Assembly: GCA_963580285.1 (NCBI GenBank) | Contig: OY757017.1 | Location: forward strand, 17,625,003-17,689,002 | DNA from: Lucinisca nassula | Taxonomy: Eukaryota > Mollusca > Bivalvia > Lucinida > Lucinidae | Direction of reading: 5' to 3' | Length of the DNA stretch: 64,000 bases | Shown here: positions 10,959-21,135 of the stretch, in pieces | Position numbering within the stretch: position 1 is the first letter of the stretch | How the letters are laid out: each line of letters begins with the position of its first letter | Translations under genes and position numbers: made by a program | Notes under the pieces: model-generated | The model's database searches: none | Seen by the model: only the letters and a program-made list of their open reading frames with translations | What the model was told of the DNA's origin: nothing

Positions 10959-11164
10959 CTTAGAGGATCTAAGCCTGTCCAGGAACCGAGGTGTGAGGCG
11001 GATCGTCCATGCTAATAAACCCTATCAGTTTCATTGGGCGACATTTGAGATGTCATTTCATCCCAATGTCGGGTAAAAGTCCCACAAAATTGGAAGCAAC
11101 GTCTCCAAAATGACCTTTACAGTGTTGACGGGTATGTAAACCTCAAATTAAACAAACAAACAAA
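10959..11164 (-). mobile_element. SINE-C fragment (3' part)
   Basis: Begins at 'ttagaggatctaagcctgtc', ends 'aacctcaaattaaacaaaca'; the 5' third is missing. Confidence 0.8.
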
Positions 11165-11319
11165 ATTTACCCGCACGATAGTCCTCTTAACGGGGTTGCT
11201 GCAGTATAAATAGATAGACAGACATTAACTTAAGATGAAATGACATCTCAAGCCCTACCAATCATTTTTCCTGGGAGTGGTTTCCAGTTATGGCAGTATT
11301 CAAGTTCACACGGTTTCAG

Positions 11320-11371
11320 TTCTGGTGTATGAATGTTATTTGACGCGTCACCAGTAACAATTCTGATTCTG
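11320..11371 (+). mobile_element. LINE 3' end fragment
   Basis: 'ctggtgtatgaatgt' and 'caccagtaacaattctgatt' match the 3' UTR and (ATTCTG)n-like tail after the LINE fragment at 31240-31575. It is probably a severely 5'-truncated insertion. A 20-base G tract follows at 11406-11425. Confidence 0.6.
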
Positions 11372-11454
11372 AGTTCCGCCTGATGGGAGCACCGCGCTCC
11401 CTGATGGGGGGGGGGGGGGGGGGGGACGAAATGACCAAGGATTATTGGTGCTAA

Positions 11455-11790
11455 TGGAGCGTGATAGCTCAGTGGTTAGTGCACTTGCCTCTGATGCTAG
11501 AGGTCCCGGGTTCGATCCCCGGCAGCGGCGATAAAATTTCGGTGTCCGAACACGCTCCATTGGCATCATTTGCAGGGATGAATGTCATTGAGTGCACCGT
11601 CCTTCGGATCGGGACGTTAACTGGAGGCCCCCTGTGCAGGAGAACCATCCCCGGTGCAGGTTAAAGATCCCAACCGTAATTACATGATTACTGTGTAGGC
11701 TTTCATCCTGCAAAACCTGGAGTGTATGTAATATACACCTGCGGTAATGGTCAAATATGACCGACGCAGTATCAGAAGATAGATAGATAG
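11455..11790 (+). mobile_element. tRNA-derived SINE (SINE-B), near full length
   Basis: The head 'gtgatagctcagtggttagt' is a good A box and 'cccgggttcgatccccggc' a good B box with a paired T arm. The body holds 'ggtgtccgaacacgctccat' and 'ctggagtgtatgtaatatac', and it ends in a short (GATA)n tail. The head is too imperfect in the anticodon arm to be a tRNA gene. A degraded copy lies at 1405-1660. Confidence 0.85.
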
Positions 11791-12520
11791 TGTTCTTGTT
11801 GTTTGTCAAGGACAAGGGGTCGAGATGTCCTACAATGAGTTTGAACTTCCCAAGTTGTTGCATGGGCCGAGTTCGCTAGGTCAAAATATAGAAAAAAATC
11901 ATACACCTGAGCCTGAAAATCACCTACGTGTAGATTGCCCGATTTAATCATCAGATTCATTGTTTTTCGAGTGCTTCCAGTACATAACGACAGAAATAAA
12001 TATGGCGGCGTAGAGAATTCCCAAGGTCATGACTCGATCTCGTGACGTCACTTTAATTTATTCCTAAATAATAACAACAAAAATAAATACAAATGTACAA
12101 ATTTATGCCAACACATAAATAAGAAAAATATATTAATTGACTGATATGCCAATGTTGATTTTTTAGCAATTACAACAAACCGAATCACCAATCAGCCTTG
12201 CGACACACTATTCATCCGGTGACGGATACGGGTTACATAAGCTTTTTGAGGCTCTGGTTCCCGACTTCATACATGGTTTGAATGAAATACATGGAAACCT
12301 GAAAACCGGTTTAAGCCAGTTCCTGGGCGCAAGCAAACTTTCTTGCATAGATTGTGTCTTGTGATGATACGCGTTACCTAGATACGAGCTCGCTCTACGC
12401 CCGCCTTCGGCGGACGTCGACGGCTGCCTTCGGCAGCCGCCGCTATGCTCGTTATAATCTACACTATGATGTAGGGCAGGGAGACGTTTTACCGCCGCCA
12501 CACATTCCCACACACCAGCT
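11791..12520. other. No gene; two small GC hairpins
   Basis: Mostly AT-rich. At 12401-12413 and 12422-12440 two adjacent GC-rich hairpins share a 'ttc' loop ('ccgccttcggcgg', 'cggctgccttcggcagccg'). The 136-codon minus frame across 12208-12618 matches nothing I know and runs into the repeat at 12521. Confidence 0.45.
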
Positions 12521-12960
12521 GGAAAACCTTTAAAATCTTCTTGTCTGAAACCAGAAGGCCCAGGTCTTTGATATTTGGTATGAAGCTCATCTAATGGACC
12601 TCTTCCAAGATTGTTCAAATTATAGACTTGCGGGCAAAAAAGTCCCCATGCCGGGACCCACTAGTTTTACTTTAGCTTGTATAGGAAAAAACATTTAAAA
12701 ATCTTCTTGTCTGAAACCAGAAGGCCCAGGTCTTTGATAGTAGGCGTGAAGCTTCATCTAATGGATCTCTACTGAGATTATTCAAATTATATCCCTGGCG
12801 CCAAAAATGTCTCCGCGCCAGGACCCGCTGGTTTTACAAAGGCTTATATAGGGAAAACCTTTCTGAAACCAGAAGGCCCAGATCTTTTGGTATGAAGCTT
12901 CATCTAGTGGACCGCTACAAAATTTGTTCAAATAATAGCCTTTGGGCCAAGAATGTACTA
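12521..12960 (-). repeat. Tandem repeat, ~165 bp unit, ~3 copies
   Basis: Units carry 'aatcttcttgtctgaaacca', 'gaaggcccaggtctttgata' and 'gaagcttcatctaatgga'. The same array has ~7 units at 24340-25540. Reading frames follow the unit length and are not genes. Confidence 0.8.
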
Positions 12961-12984
12961 GAGACACTGATACTCAGGTGGGCG

Positions 12985-13430
12985 ATTCAGGGTCCTCTGG
13001 GCCCTAATGTTTTTGTTTTTGCTCCAGCTTTTCAATAACTTCATGCTGTCGAGACCTCATTCATCGTTGTTTCATATCTGATTTCGTTTGTTTTAATGTT
13101 CTCTAGGATATTACACTGATGGGTTAGGAATCCTTCAAGCGAACTGAACAAATTATTTGTCTTAACCGGCAAGGATTGTGGCAAAGCAAAATCAATATAG
13201 GAAAAAAAGAATAAAATAAATAAATAAAAAAAAAAAAAATGAAAGCTTTTTTTTTTACATACCGTTCCAGGGCGGTTCCTCTGATCTTGGCCTCCCGTTT
13301 GTGACGTTTTCATCAAAGTGAAGTTGTTTTTTTTATGTTTGCGTTTTTCCCTTTTATGTCTTGGACAAGAGGTGTGACGTAATCTTGTCGATTACTGTTC
13401 ATTACCTTCATTTCTATTGTGCAATGAGTC
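12985..13430. repeat. Dispersed repeat with internal A/T run
   Basis: 'ttttgctccagc', 'tgctgtcgag', 'cactgatgggttaggaatcc' and 'ctgaacaaattatttgtct' recur in diverged form at 14810-15050, so this is a repeat family with at least three copies counting the duplicated block. No coding signal. Confidence 0.6.
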
Positions 13431-13438
13431 AGTGGATT

Positions 13439-13735
13439 TGTTTGTTTGATTTGAGGTTTAACGTCCCCGTCAACACTGTAAAGGTCATTTTGGAGACGTT
13501 GCTTCCAATTTTGTGGGACTTTTACCCGACACTGAGATGCAATGACATCTCAAACCCTGAAGCCCAATGAAACCAATATGGTTTATAAGCATGGACGGGC
13601 CGACTCGCACCGCTTTGCCTGGGCAGGCTTAGATCTTCTAAGCGGTTTACCAGTACTCGTTTGCGGATCGGTTTGGCTCTGCATGGCAGCATCATGCAGC
13701 CCATCTATTTCTTCAAGCCCCGATGGGCGGGGGCC
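13439..13735 (+). mobile_element. SINE-C copy 5
   Basis: Complete from 'tttgtttgatttgaggttta' to 'ccccgatgggcgggggcc'. Its counterpart in the duplicated block is 26036-26333, so this insertion predates the duplication (or allelic split). Confidence 0.88.
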
Positions 13736-13769
13736 GACGAGTCAATGGAGGCCGGTTGCTAAAAGCGTC

Positions 13770-14128
13770 ATGACATTAGGCATTATGTGAATAATATACA
13801 TATATCATATAGTAGATTTTACATGAGTGTTCATATATTGTTGACTTTATTAAGCGAGTTGCGGAAAAGGGATAAAATGCGAGGCTTAAAGCCTCGCATT
13901 TTATCCCTTTTCCTCAAAGAGTTTAATGAATTTAATAATACATGGGCACGAAATCAAGATTCTATTTATCATATGACATATAAAACGCATTTTATTCATG
14001 ACTTTTCTTACATTTTACAAAAATGTCAATTTTCCTCCATTAGTAAACTTGACGTCGTTAAGGACGGCGTACATGTACCGTTACGCGGCGTATGTAACTA
14101 ATTTGCATATGTAATTCACTAGTAGATT
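13770..14128. mobile_element. Palindromic element with perfect 51-bp core
   Basis: At 13863-13913, 25-bp arms reading 'ggaaaagggataaaatgcga' and its complement meet around one base. Outer arms pair less well ('catatattgttgactttatt' against 'aatgaatttaataatacatg'). The right part, 'gacgtcgttaaggacggcgt...gcaaatt', recurs inverted at 46490-46745. A 104-codon frame crosses the palindrome and is not considered a gene. Confidence 0.7.
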
Positions 14129-14139
14129 ACCGAATTTAA

Positions 14140-14372
14140 CATTTTTTGTTTGTTTGGGTTTTACGGCCCTTTCAATATGATTTCACTCATATCGAGCCGA
14201 TCGTTAATCAGAGGTGGGCGAAAACAGGAGTACCCGGAGAAAAAAAACACCTGACCTTCCGTTGCAGAACTTGGCGTCTCACATGTGACCCGAGCGAGAC
14301 TGGAACCACAGCGGTGAGAGACCTAATGATCAAGAGTGAGCGCTCATAACCACTAGGTCACGGAGGCCCGTG
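14140..14372 (-). mobile_element. tRNA-derived SINE (SINE-D) with 10-bp target duplication
   Basis: In the minus sense it has 'ggcctccgtgacctagtggt' (A-box region), a body, and a 3' end 'gggccgtaaaacccaaacaa'. It is flanked by CCGAATTTAA (14130-14139, 14373-14382), as expected for LINE-driven retroposition. Copies also lie at 26743-26968 and 45195-45400. Confidence 0.8.
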
Positions 14373-14394
14373 CCGAATTTAATATACATGTATG

Positions 14395-14745
14395 ATGGTG
14401 CATTATTATACCTACTTTTTCGATGAAAAAGCGGGTATAATGTTTTCGAACCAGTGTCGAGTGACCGTCAGTCCATGTGTGTGTCTGTGTGTCCGTCACG
14501 TTTCTTGTAAATGAATCTACTCTGCAACCAGTAAAGTAACACTTTTGAAACTTTGCTTGTGGATAGTACATAGAATGTAGATGGCACTGGGCTATATTTG
14601 GTGTGACCTTGGCCTCAACATGACCCCAAAGTCAAAGGTCAAAAAGTATGACTTTGCCATATCTTTAGTGTTTTTCATAGAAAATGCGGGTGTTTGCGAT
14701 GGTATACCATCGACTGCGCGATCTAGCTATATTCTCAAACGAGAG
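14395..14745. repeat. Dispersed repeat, 'tataccta...gggtataatg' type
   Basis: Begins near a small inverted repeat 'tacctactttttcgatgaaa'/'agcgggtataatg' and includes 'tgactttgccatatctttag' and 'ggtataccatcgactgcgcg'. The same module occurs at 27310-27655 and, diverged, at 28641-28800. No gene. Confidence 0.65.
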
Positions 14746-15290
14746 ATAATGTTGATTGGTGCCTGATGCTCTGTCTCTGGTCGGGCTCATCGGAGTCTAA
14801 CTGTTGGTTTTCTTTTGCTCCAGCATTTCAGTGGTTTCTTGCTGTCGAGTCCTCACCGTTGTCTCACCTCTGTGGTTCTTTGATTTCTGTGTTCACGGAG
14901 ATGTTGCACTGATGAGTTAGGAGGCCTTCGTGCGGACTGAACAAATTATTTGTCTAAATCGCGACGGAAGTGAGGACGAGGATTGTGGCCACGTAAAATC
15001 GATTTAAGCCCCCCAGTGGAAATCTTCCACTGACCGTTCCAAGGCGGCTCTTCCGTGGCGATTTATTTATGTTGTTGTTTGTTACTTACTGTGTGTATCA
15101 CTTGTGTCTTTTAATTTTGGATGGTCATATGGCCATTTTGTGGGAAAGTAACTGTCCATATGGCCTTCCTTTGTTAAGGTTTCCATTATGGTCTGGTCGC
15201 TTAATGTTTGTATTTCTTTCCCTTTGGTGTCTTTTATGGATGGAGTAAGTTAATTGTATCAATTCCTGATCTTTGTTTACCTTCTACTTT
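14746..15290. repeat. Segment present only in duplicated-block copy 1
   Basis: At the matching point in copy 2 (~27650) this ~545 bp is missing and the flanks join directly. Its first 300 bp is a diverged version of 12985-13430. Whether it is an insertion here or a deletion there cannot be told; no clear target duplication is visible. Confidence 0.65.
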
Positions 15291-15494
15291 TCATATGATA
15301 ACTAGCAAGAAGAGGCCACTCCGGAAAGGCCACAATCTAAGAACGCAGTAGAAAGTGACACGGAGACACACACAAAAACAGACGAAACATGAACCAACGG
15401 CACAAAGCCAAATAACAAATAAGACACTGGAAAAGAACGGCCGCCTTGGGACGGTCAGTAGTAAAACTACTAGGGTGTGTGGGGGGGGGGGGGC

Positions 15495-16490
15495 TGTAAC
15501 AGATTTGAATCTGATTTTTCTTAAAGATAGCAAGGCACATCACTGGACAAACAAGCCTGACATTTTCTTAATTTATAAGTGAAATTATAATGAAATAAAC
15601 AACAGAATGAAAGTGATAGTAGGATTGAAATCATCAGAAAGAAAAAATGAAAAGAAATGATATATAAATGTACACAAATGATTCAAAACAACTTCAATTT
15701 CTACTCTAATATCATTTTAGCTAATGTCAAAATGTCATCTGCAAATGTTTCATCTAGGCTTCACTTTGCTATCTACACATCTTAGTATCTATTAATCATG
15801 TGACATGGCTACAGTCATGAATACTACACACATAATTATGCAACTATGTCCACGAGCAACTGTCTTTCATTTTACACTGACATAATCAACTTTGACCAAA
15901 ACTTGGCAAGAATGTAAGTTTATAATCTGCTATATATCAGAATGTTGCCCAGTATAGTAGTCTGTGCTTTGCTACTTCACGTGAGTGCCAGTAAAATGAC
16001 GCAGAGTGTCAGTCCACACCTCAAGCTGCACCTCAATCAATGCTCCAGCCCACAAGCCATACCAGCAGAAAAAGGAGGAGTGTGATAGCCTAAAACAAAG
16101 AATTTCTATTCAAGATTCCAAACAGAAAGGCTACTCCGAGGAAATTCATAAATGTACACGAAGAAATTCATAAATGCTCAGTTATATCAAAATTCCACAT
16201 TTGCAGAAATGCCATAAGTTCTTAACTAATAAAGCTCACTTACCAATACCATCAGCTAGCTACATCTCACAAAATATTATAATTATCTATATAGCATAAA
16301 GTCTCTGTTTCTCAAAAAACATGTTCATCCATCAAGAAATAATTCACCACTGCCCAGGTATTTACAGTTAATCCAGCAATAATAGAAGTATTCACCTGTG
16401 AGTTGTTCTTTGTTATTAAAGGTACACTTGCTGTTCAGGAAATTTATTAAAGTGTCATTTGCTACACTGAAAACAAGCAAATTTGTCACA
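15495..16490 (-). repeat. Gypsy element 3' LTR
   Basis: Left-hand LTR in window coordinates, so the 3' LTR of the minus-strand element. On the minus strand it starts TGTGACAAATTTG just after the polypurine tract and ends CTGTTACA. It abuts a G tract at 15481-15493. Confidence 0.9.
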
Positions 16491-16505
16491 TGGCTCCCCC
16501 TCAAG
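16491..16505 (-). other. Polypurine tract of the Gypsy element
   Basis: Minus strand reads CTTGAGGGGGAGCC directly before the 3' LTR, the place where plus-strand DNA synthesis is primed. The same sequence follows the other LTR at 22131-22145. Confidence 0.8.
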
Positions 16506-16545
16506 ATAGATAATAAACAAAGTTATCTCAACCCATAACACAAAT

Positions 16546-19500
16546 TTACTTGTGAAATCTCGACAGGAAATCAGCTAGGGCATTTTTCACTCCAGGAATG
16601 TGTTTGATTTTGAACTTATATTCTTGAAGTAAGAGACTCCATCTTAAAAGTCTCATATTATTGTCCCTTGCTTTGTTTAACCACTGGAGTGGAAAATGAT
16701 CACACTCAATGATGAATTCTCTTCCGATTAAATACTCCCTGAGTTTCTGTACTGATTTCACAATTGCTAAACACTCTTTTTCTATTGTACTGTACGATTC
16801 TTCTGCAGCATTTAATTTTTTACTTAAATACATAACAGGGAGTTTTATATTGTCTTCTTCCGGCATTAGCACAGCACCAATGCCTCTATTACTGGCATCT
16901 GTTTGTAAGTAGAATGTTTTCTCAAAGTCTGGACTTCTCAACACTGGGTATTCAGAAATCAACTGTTTTAGCCTGTTAAAAGATGTTTGGTGTTTTGGCA
17001 ACCACTGTATTTTGTTAGGCTTTTCTTTTGTAGTTAGATCAGTTAATGGCACAGCAATATCAGCAAAATGTGGAATAAATCGTCTATAGAAGTTTACTGT
17101 TCCTATAAATGATCGGACTTGCTTCTTAGTCTTAGGTTCTTCTATTTCTTTTATAGCACTGATCTTTTCTTCCGTAGGCTGTATTACTCCATTGCCAACC
17201 TTATGTGCAAGAAACTCAAGTTCTGTGTAACCTAGTAAAGTTTTACTTGGCTTGGCCGTTATTTTAGCTTTCCTGAATGACTCTAATACTTTTCCTAAAT
17301 GTTCTAGATGTGAAGGAAAACAATTGCTAAAAATAATCACATCATCAATAAAAGAGTCAGAAAACTCTTCTAATCCTTCTAGTATTATTTTCATTAATCT
17401 TACGAAGGTTGCACCAGAGTTGACCATTCCGAAAGGCATGACATTAAATTGGTAATGTCATAATGGTGTAACAAATGCACTTAGGTCTTTTGCATGTTGT
17501 TCTAAAGGAATCTGCCAAAATCCTTTGGTACAATCAATCTTTGATAAAAAGCTAGCCTTTCCTAGCCTATTGAAAACGTCCTCTAATTTCGGCATAGGTT
17601 GGGGATCAAACACAGTAACCTCATTCAAACCTCTGTAGTCAATACAAAGCCTTATACTGTCATCTTTTTTCTGAACTACTACAACTGGCGCTCCATACGC
17701 ACTTCTAGATTTCTCTATGATCCCTGCTTGAAGCATATTTTTTACCTCGTCTTCAACTTTTTGCCTTAAAGCATATGGCATTATGTATGGTTTTTTGTAA
17801 ACCGGTGTATCAGATCTTAGTTCTACAGAATGTTCAATAAGCGACGTTTTTCCTGGTATGTCAGTCAAAACATCATCATACTCTTTACACACATTTCTCA
17901 ATAGCTGTTTCTGCTTTTCAGAAAGTGAACTGTTTATCTTTACATCTTTAATAGTTTCTTGAGGTTCAAGTAATGGGTTCTCAGTTTTTGCATAGTCACA
18001 ATCCTCCTCTTTATTTGACATGAAACAAAATACATTTGTGCTTCCAGAGTTATCTGGCTCATCAAATACTTCAACAGTATTCTTTAGCAGAGGATTTTCA
18101 TCTTCATCTTCCTGTCTTTCATACCACTTCTTCATCATATTAATATGTAATACCTTAGATGTTTGTCTGTTTATCTTGACTTTATAATCCACTGGGCTAG
18201 TTTGTTCAATTATCTCATAAGGTCCTTTCCATTCAGCTGACAGCTTATTTGTACTAGTTGGAAGTAACAAAAGAACTTTATCATGAACTTTTAGATCCCT
18301 CTCTCTAGATTTCTTGTCAAAATATTTCTTTTGCCTCCTTTTCTCTTTGCTTTCCCTATAATGAGCTATTGATGTCATTTTATTAAGCCTCTCTCTAGCA
18401 TCAAGTACATAACTTATTGCAGACTCTTTTACATCTGCAATGTCAAATTCTTCCCATTCTTCTTTTACAATTGATAATGGTCCTCTGACCTGTCTAGCAT
18501 AAAGCATCTCAAATGGAGAAAACCCTGTTGTTTCATGCTGTGCCTCTCTATAAGCAAACAGAACATAAGGTATATTCTTATCCCAATTCCTTGATTCTTC
18601 ATCTGAATAACATTTGAGCATTCTCTTTAGTGTCCCATTACAATTCTCAACAAGTCCATTTGCTTGTGGATGATAAGGGGATGTTTTGAGCTTTTTAATG
18701 TGTAACAAGGAGCATAAACACTTTATTGTTGCTGACATAAAGTTAGATCCCTGATCCGACAATATCTCATGAGGAATTCCCATTCTGGAAAATATTTCTA
18801 TCAGTGCATTTGCTACAGTTTCTGCATCAATAGTCTTGAGGGGAATTGCCTCAGGGTATTTTGTTCCATAATCACATATGTATCTGTTTCCCCTTTCACT
18901 CCGTACTAATGGACCCACAATGTCCATGGCAATCCTTGAAAAAGGTGCATCTACAGGTGGTAAAGATATTAACGGAGCCTTGTAGACTCTTCCTTTCTGT
19001 ATATTCTTTTGACACACTGAACACGCCCTACAATACCGAGCAACGTCAATGAATATACCTGGCCAGAAAAAATTCTGAAGTAATCTAGTTCTTGTTTTTC
19101 TATTACCAAGATGACCACCTAATGGTATGTCATGTGCGATCTGTAAAAGTTTATTTCTGAATTTAAGTGGAACAACAATCTGTTTTAATGCTTCTCCACT
19201 TTTTGATATAAAAACTCTGTAAAGAATGTCAAAGTCATATTCAAAATATGAATTCTTCTTATTCCCATTGACAGACCTCCCTTCTGACTTATTTGCAGCA
19301 AATTGTCTGACATTTTTCAGAGTGCAATCATTGTCCTGCTCTATTTTAAGCTGATCTCTTGAAATTGATAAATCAATATTATGATTTATATTACATGATT
19401 CAATTTTATCTACCCGTTTACATGACTTATTTTCTTTACTCACTTCTTTCTTCTCCATGGAAGATTTGTTTTTTTCATTCTGAATAGTTTCTTCATTGGC

Positions 19501-21066
19501 TCTTTGGATAGCCTCTTCTTTCTCCCTCTTTGCCTTTATTGCTCTAGTCTCTATTGCTTGAAATGTATTATCAGTCTTCTGGTTACGGATATGTGCCACA
19601 TTTCCTATTACCAGATCAGCAAATGGATTGTCCATGACTAATGCTTTCACTAGACCTGATATGTAACTGGTTTCAACAGGTATAACAACTTCAGGACAAC
19701 TACAAGAACTACCATTAGCAAGCGTTACTGTTTGATTATATCCGGTTTTCTGTCCTTTTTCACTTAGTTTTTCTGATAAGAAAATAGTTGTACAACCAGT
19801 GTCTCTTAAAACCTTTACTTGTGTTCCGGCCACTTTTCCATGTGATATTAATAAACCGTTTGTCAAAAAAATAGATCCATTATTTATTTTTTCTTTTGCT
19901 TCTAATGGAATTTCAGTAGTACAATAGTTTTTTTCAAGTTTGGTTGGAGAATGTATCAACCCATTTGCCTGTTGCTCTTTTTTATTAACTGTATCATATT
20001 TTTCTGTACTTGTTTGCTTGTAAGGACATTTAGCTATGAGATGATTCTCACTTTGACAAATAAAACATTTACGTTTGTCAAGTACTTTTGACGGTTGTGA
20101 CATTCCACTTGATGACCCAGCTTGAGTATTTTCATAACTTTGATAGAAGTCTCTATTATGGTACCTAAGCATAGGTGGCCTATACAACTGTTTCTTTGGT
20201 TCTTTATCTTTATGTGCTAGCTGATAAGAATTAGCAAGTGTAACTATTTCTGATAATGATTTGGGTTCTTTTTCTTGTAAATATGTTTGGAGTTCTAAAC
20301 TACAAGTACTTATGCGCTGATCACGTATAATTAAATCAGCTAATTTTTCATAGTCTTTTTCAACATTCTCACTATCTTTCCAGTGCTCAAAATATCTGCT
20401 AACACGAATGGCATATTCCTTAAATGTTTCATCAGGTAACTGCTTTGCAGTCTTAAACTTTTCCCTGTATTCAATAGAATTCAAGCCAAATCGTTCAAAT
20501 ATTGCAATCTTGATTTTTTCATATGACTTGCTATCTGCTAAAGACATTCTTGAATAAGCTTCTAAAGCTTTTCCAGATAATTGTGGAACAAGGCGAATAG
20601 GCCAGTCCTCTTTTGGCCATTTATGCAATACTGCCAATCTTTCAAAGGAAGTCAAAAATACTTCAATATCTTGATTTGCATCAAATTTTGGAAGTGATAC
20701 TTTTGATTTAATTTCTGAACTAATAGCACTTTTATCTACTTCTTTAGCTCTTATTTCAAGTTCTCGAAGCTTGATTTCTTTATCATAGTTCAATTGAAGT
20801 ATTCTTAACTGCCTTTCTTTTTCCTTCTCTTCTGCTTCTCTTATAGCAGCTTTTTCAGCCCGGACTTCAGCCGTTTCAGCCCTCTTCGCCTCATTTGTTT
20901 TAAGCTTATCTTCATGTTCAATTTCTTTTAACCTAAGTTTTTCTTCCTTCCCGGCTTTTTCTCTCAAATATGATACACATTGATTAATATCTCCTCCTTT
21001 TTCAATAACCTTTTCAAACCAAGAAGGCATCTCTGACTCAAAGTCAACTTTCTCTTTCTCCGCCAT
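16546..21066 (-). pseudogene. Gag-Pol polyprotein, single frame with one internal nonsense codon
   Basis: The frame runs 21066 to 16546 (1,507 codons) with one in-frame TGA at 17460-17458 inside RT; the second copy has a glycine codon there. Visible order: charged coiled-coil-like N terminus (~20-115); gag region (~117-300); CCHC zinc knuckle C-x2-C-x4-H-x4-C (C334-C347); aspartic protease motif DTG (422-424); integrase HHCC finger from H645; integrase triad D715, D771, E807 (D-55-D-35-E); a GPY/F-type module 'WKGPYEI' after the core; RT with 'LCIDYRGLN' (D at 1143) and 'FIDDV' (about codon 1241); RNase H with 'QTDAS' (D at 1390). Gag and pol share one frame with no frameshift between them. 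The start 'MAEKEKVDFE' is the first ATG after the primer site. The stop would remove the RT active site and RNase H unless read through. The order is directly readable; assignment to the Gmr1-like group is inference. Confidence 0.93.
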
Positions 21067-21122
21067 CTCAACTTCACAAGAAAACTCTAGCTTGCTTATA
21101 CAGCCGTCTTGCTAACTTTAAG

Positions 21123-21134
21123 CCGCTGCCACCA
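21123..21134 (-). other. Primer-binding site, complementary to a tRNA-Leu 3' end
   Basis: One base inside the 5' LTR the minus strand reads TGGTGGCAGCGG. Its complement CCGCTGCCACCA is the 3' end (with CCA) of animal tRNA-Leu species such as tRNA-Leu(AAG), from memory. Placement and length fit a minus-strand primer site. Confidence 0.75.
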
Positions 21135-21135
21135 T

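Larger units (their letters stand above)
12521..15493. repeat. Large duplicated block, copy 1
   Basis: Matches 25101-27857 in order and nearly base for base: array units, SINE-C, palindromic element, SINE-D, then a unit ending at a G tract. Differences are a ~545 bp segment present only here (14746-15290) and a SINE-C present only in copy 2 (26988-27285). Its right edge, a 13-base G tract (15481-15493), abuts the Gypsy LTR at 15495. It could be a genuine duplication or two haplotypes placed in tandem by assembly. Confidence 0.85.

Noticed and set aside
12208..12618. 136-codon minus ORF as a host exon
   Set aside because: Its N-terminal part is the 165-bp tandem repeat and the rest matches nothing; no splice or codon evidence.
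13787..14101. 104-codon ORF, conserved at 26385-26699
   Set aside because: Conservation only reflects block duplication; the ORF crosses a perfect palindrome of a MITE and has no recognisable domain.
18150..18300. Chromodomain after integrase
   Set aside because: The segment after 'WKGPYEI' fits the GPY/F module only; no aromatic cage pattern was visible.
17458..21066. Copia (Ty1) classification of the LTR element
   Set aside because: Domain order alone fits Copia, but RT ('LCIDYRGLN', 'FIDDV'), RNase H style and the GPY integrase module are Gypsy-type.
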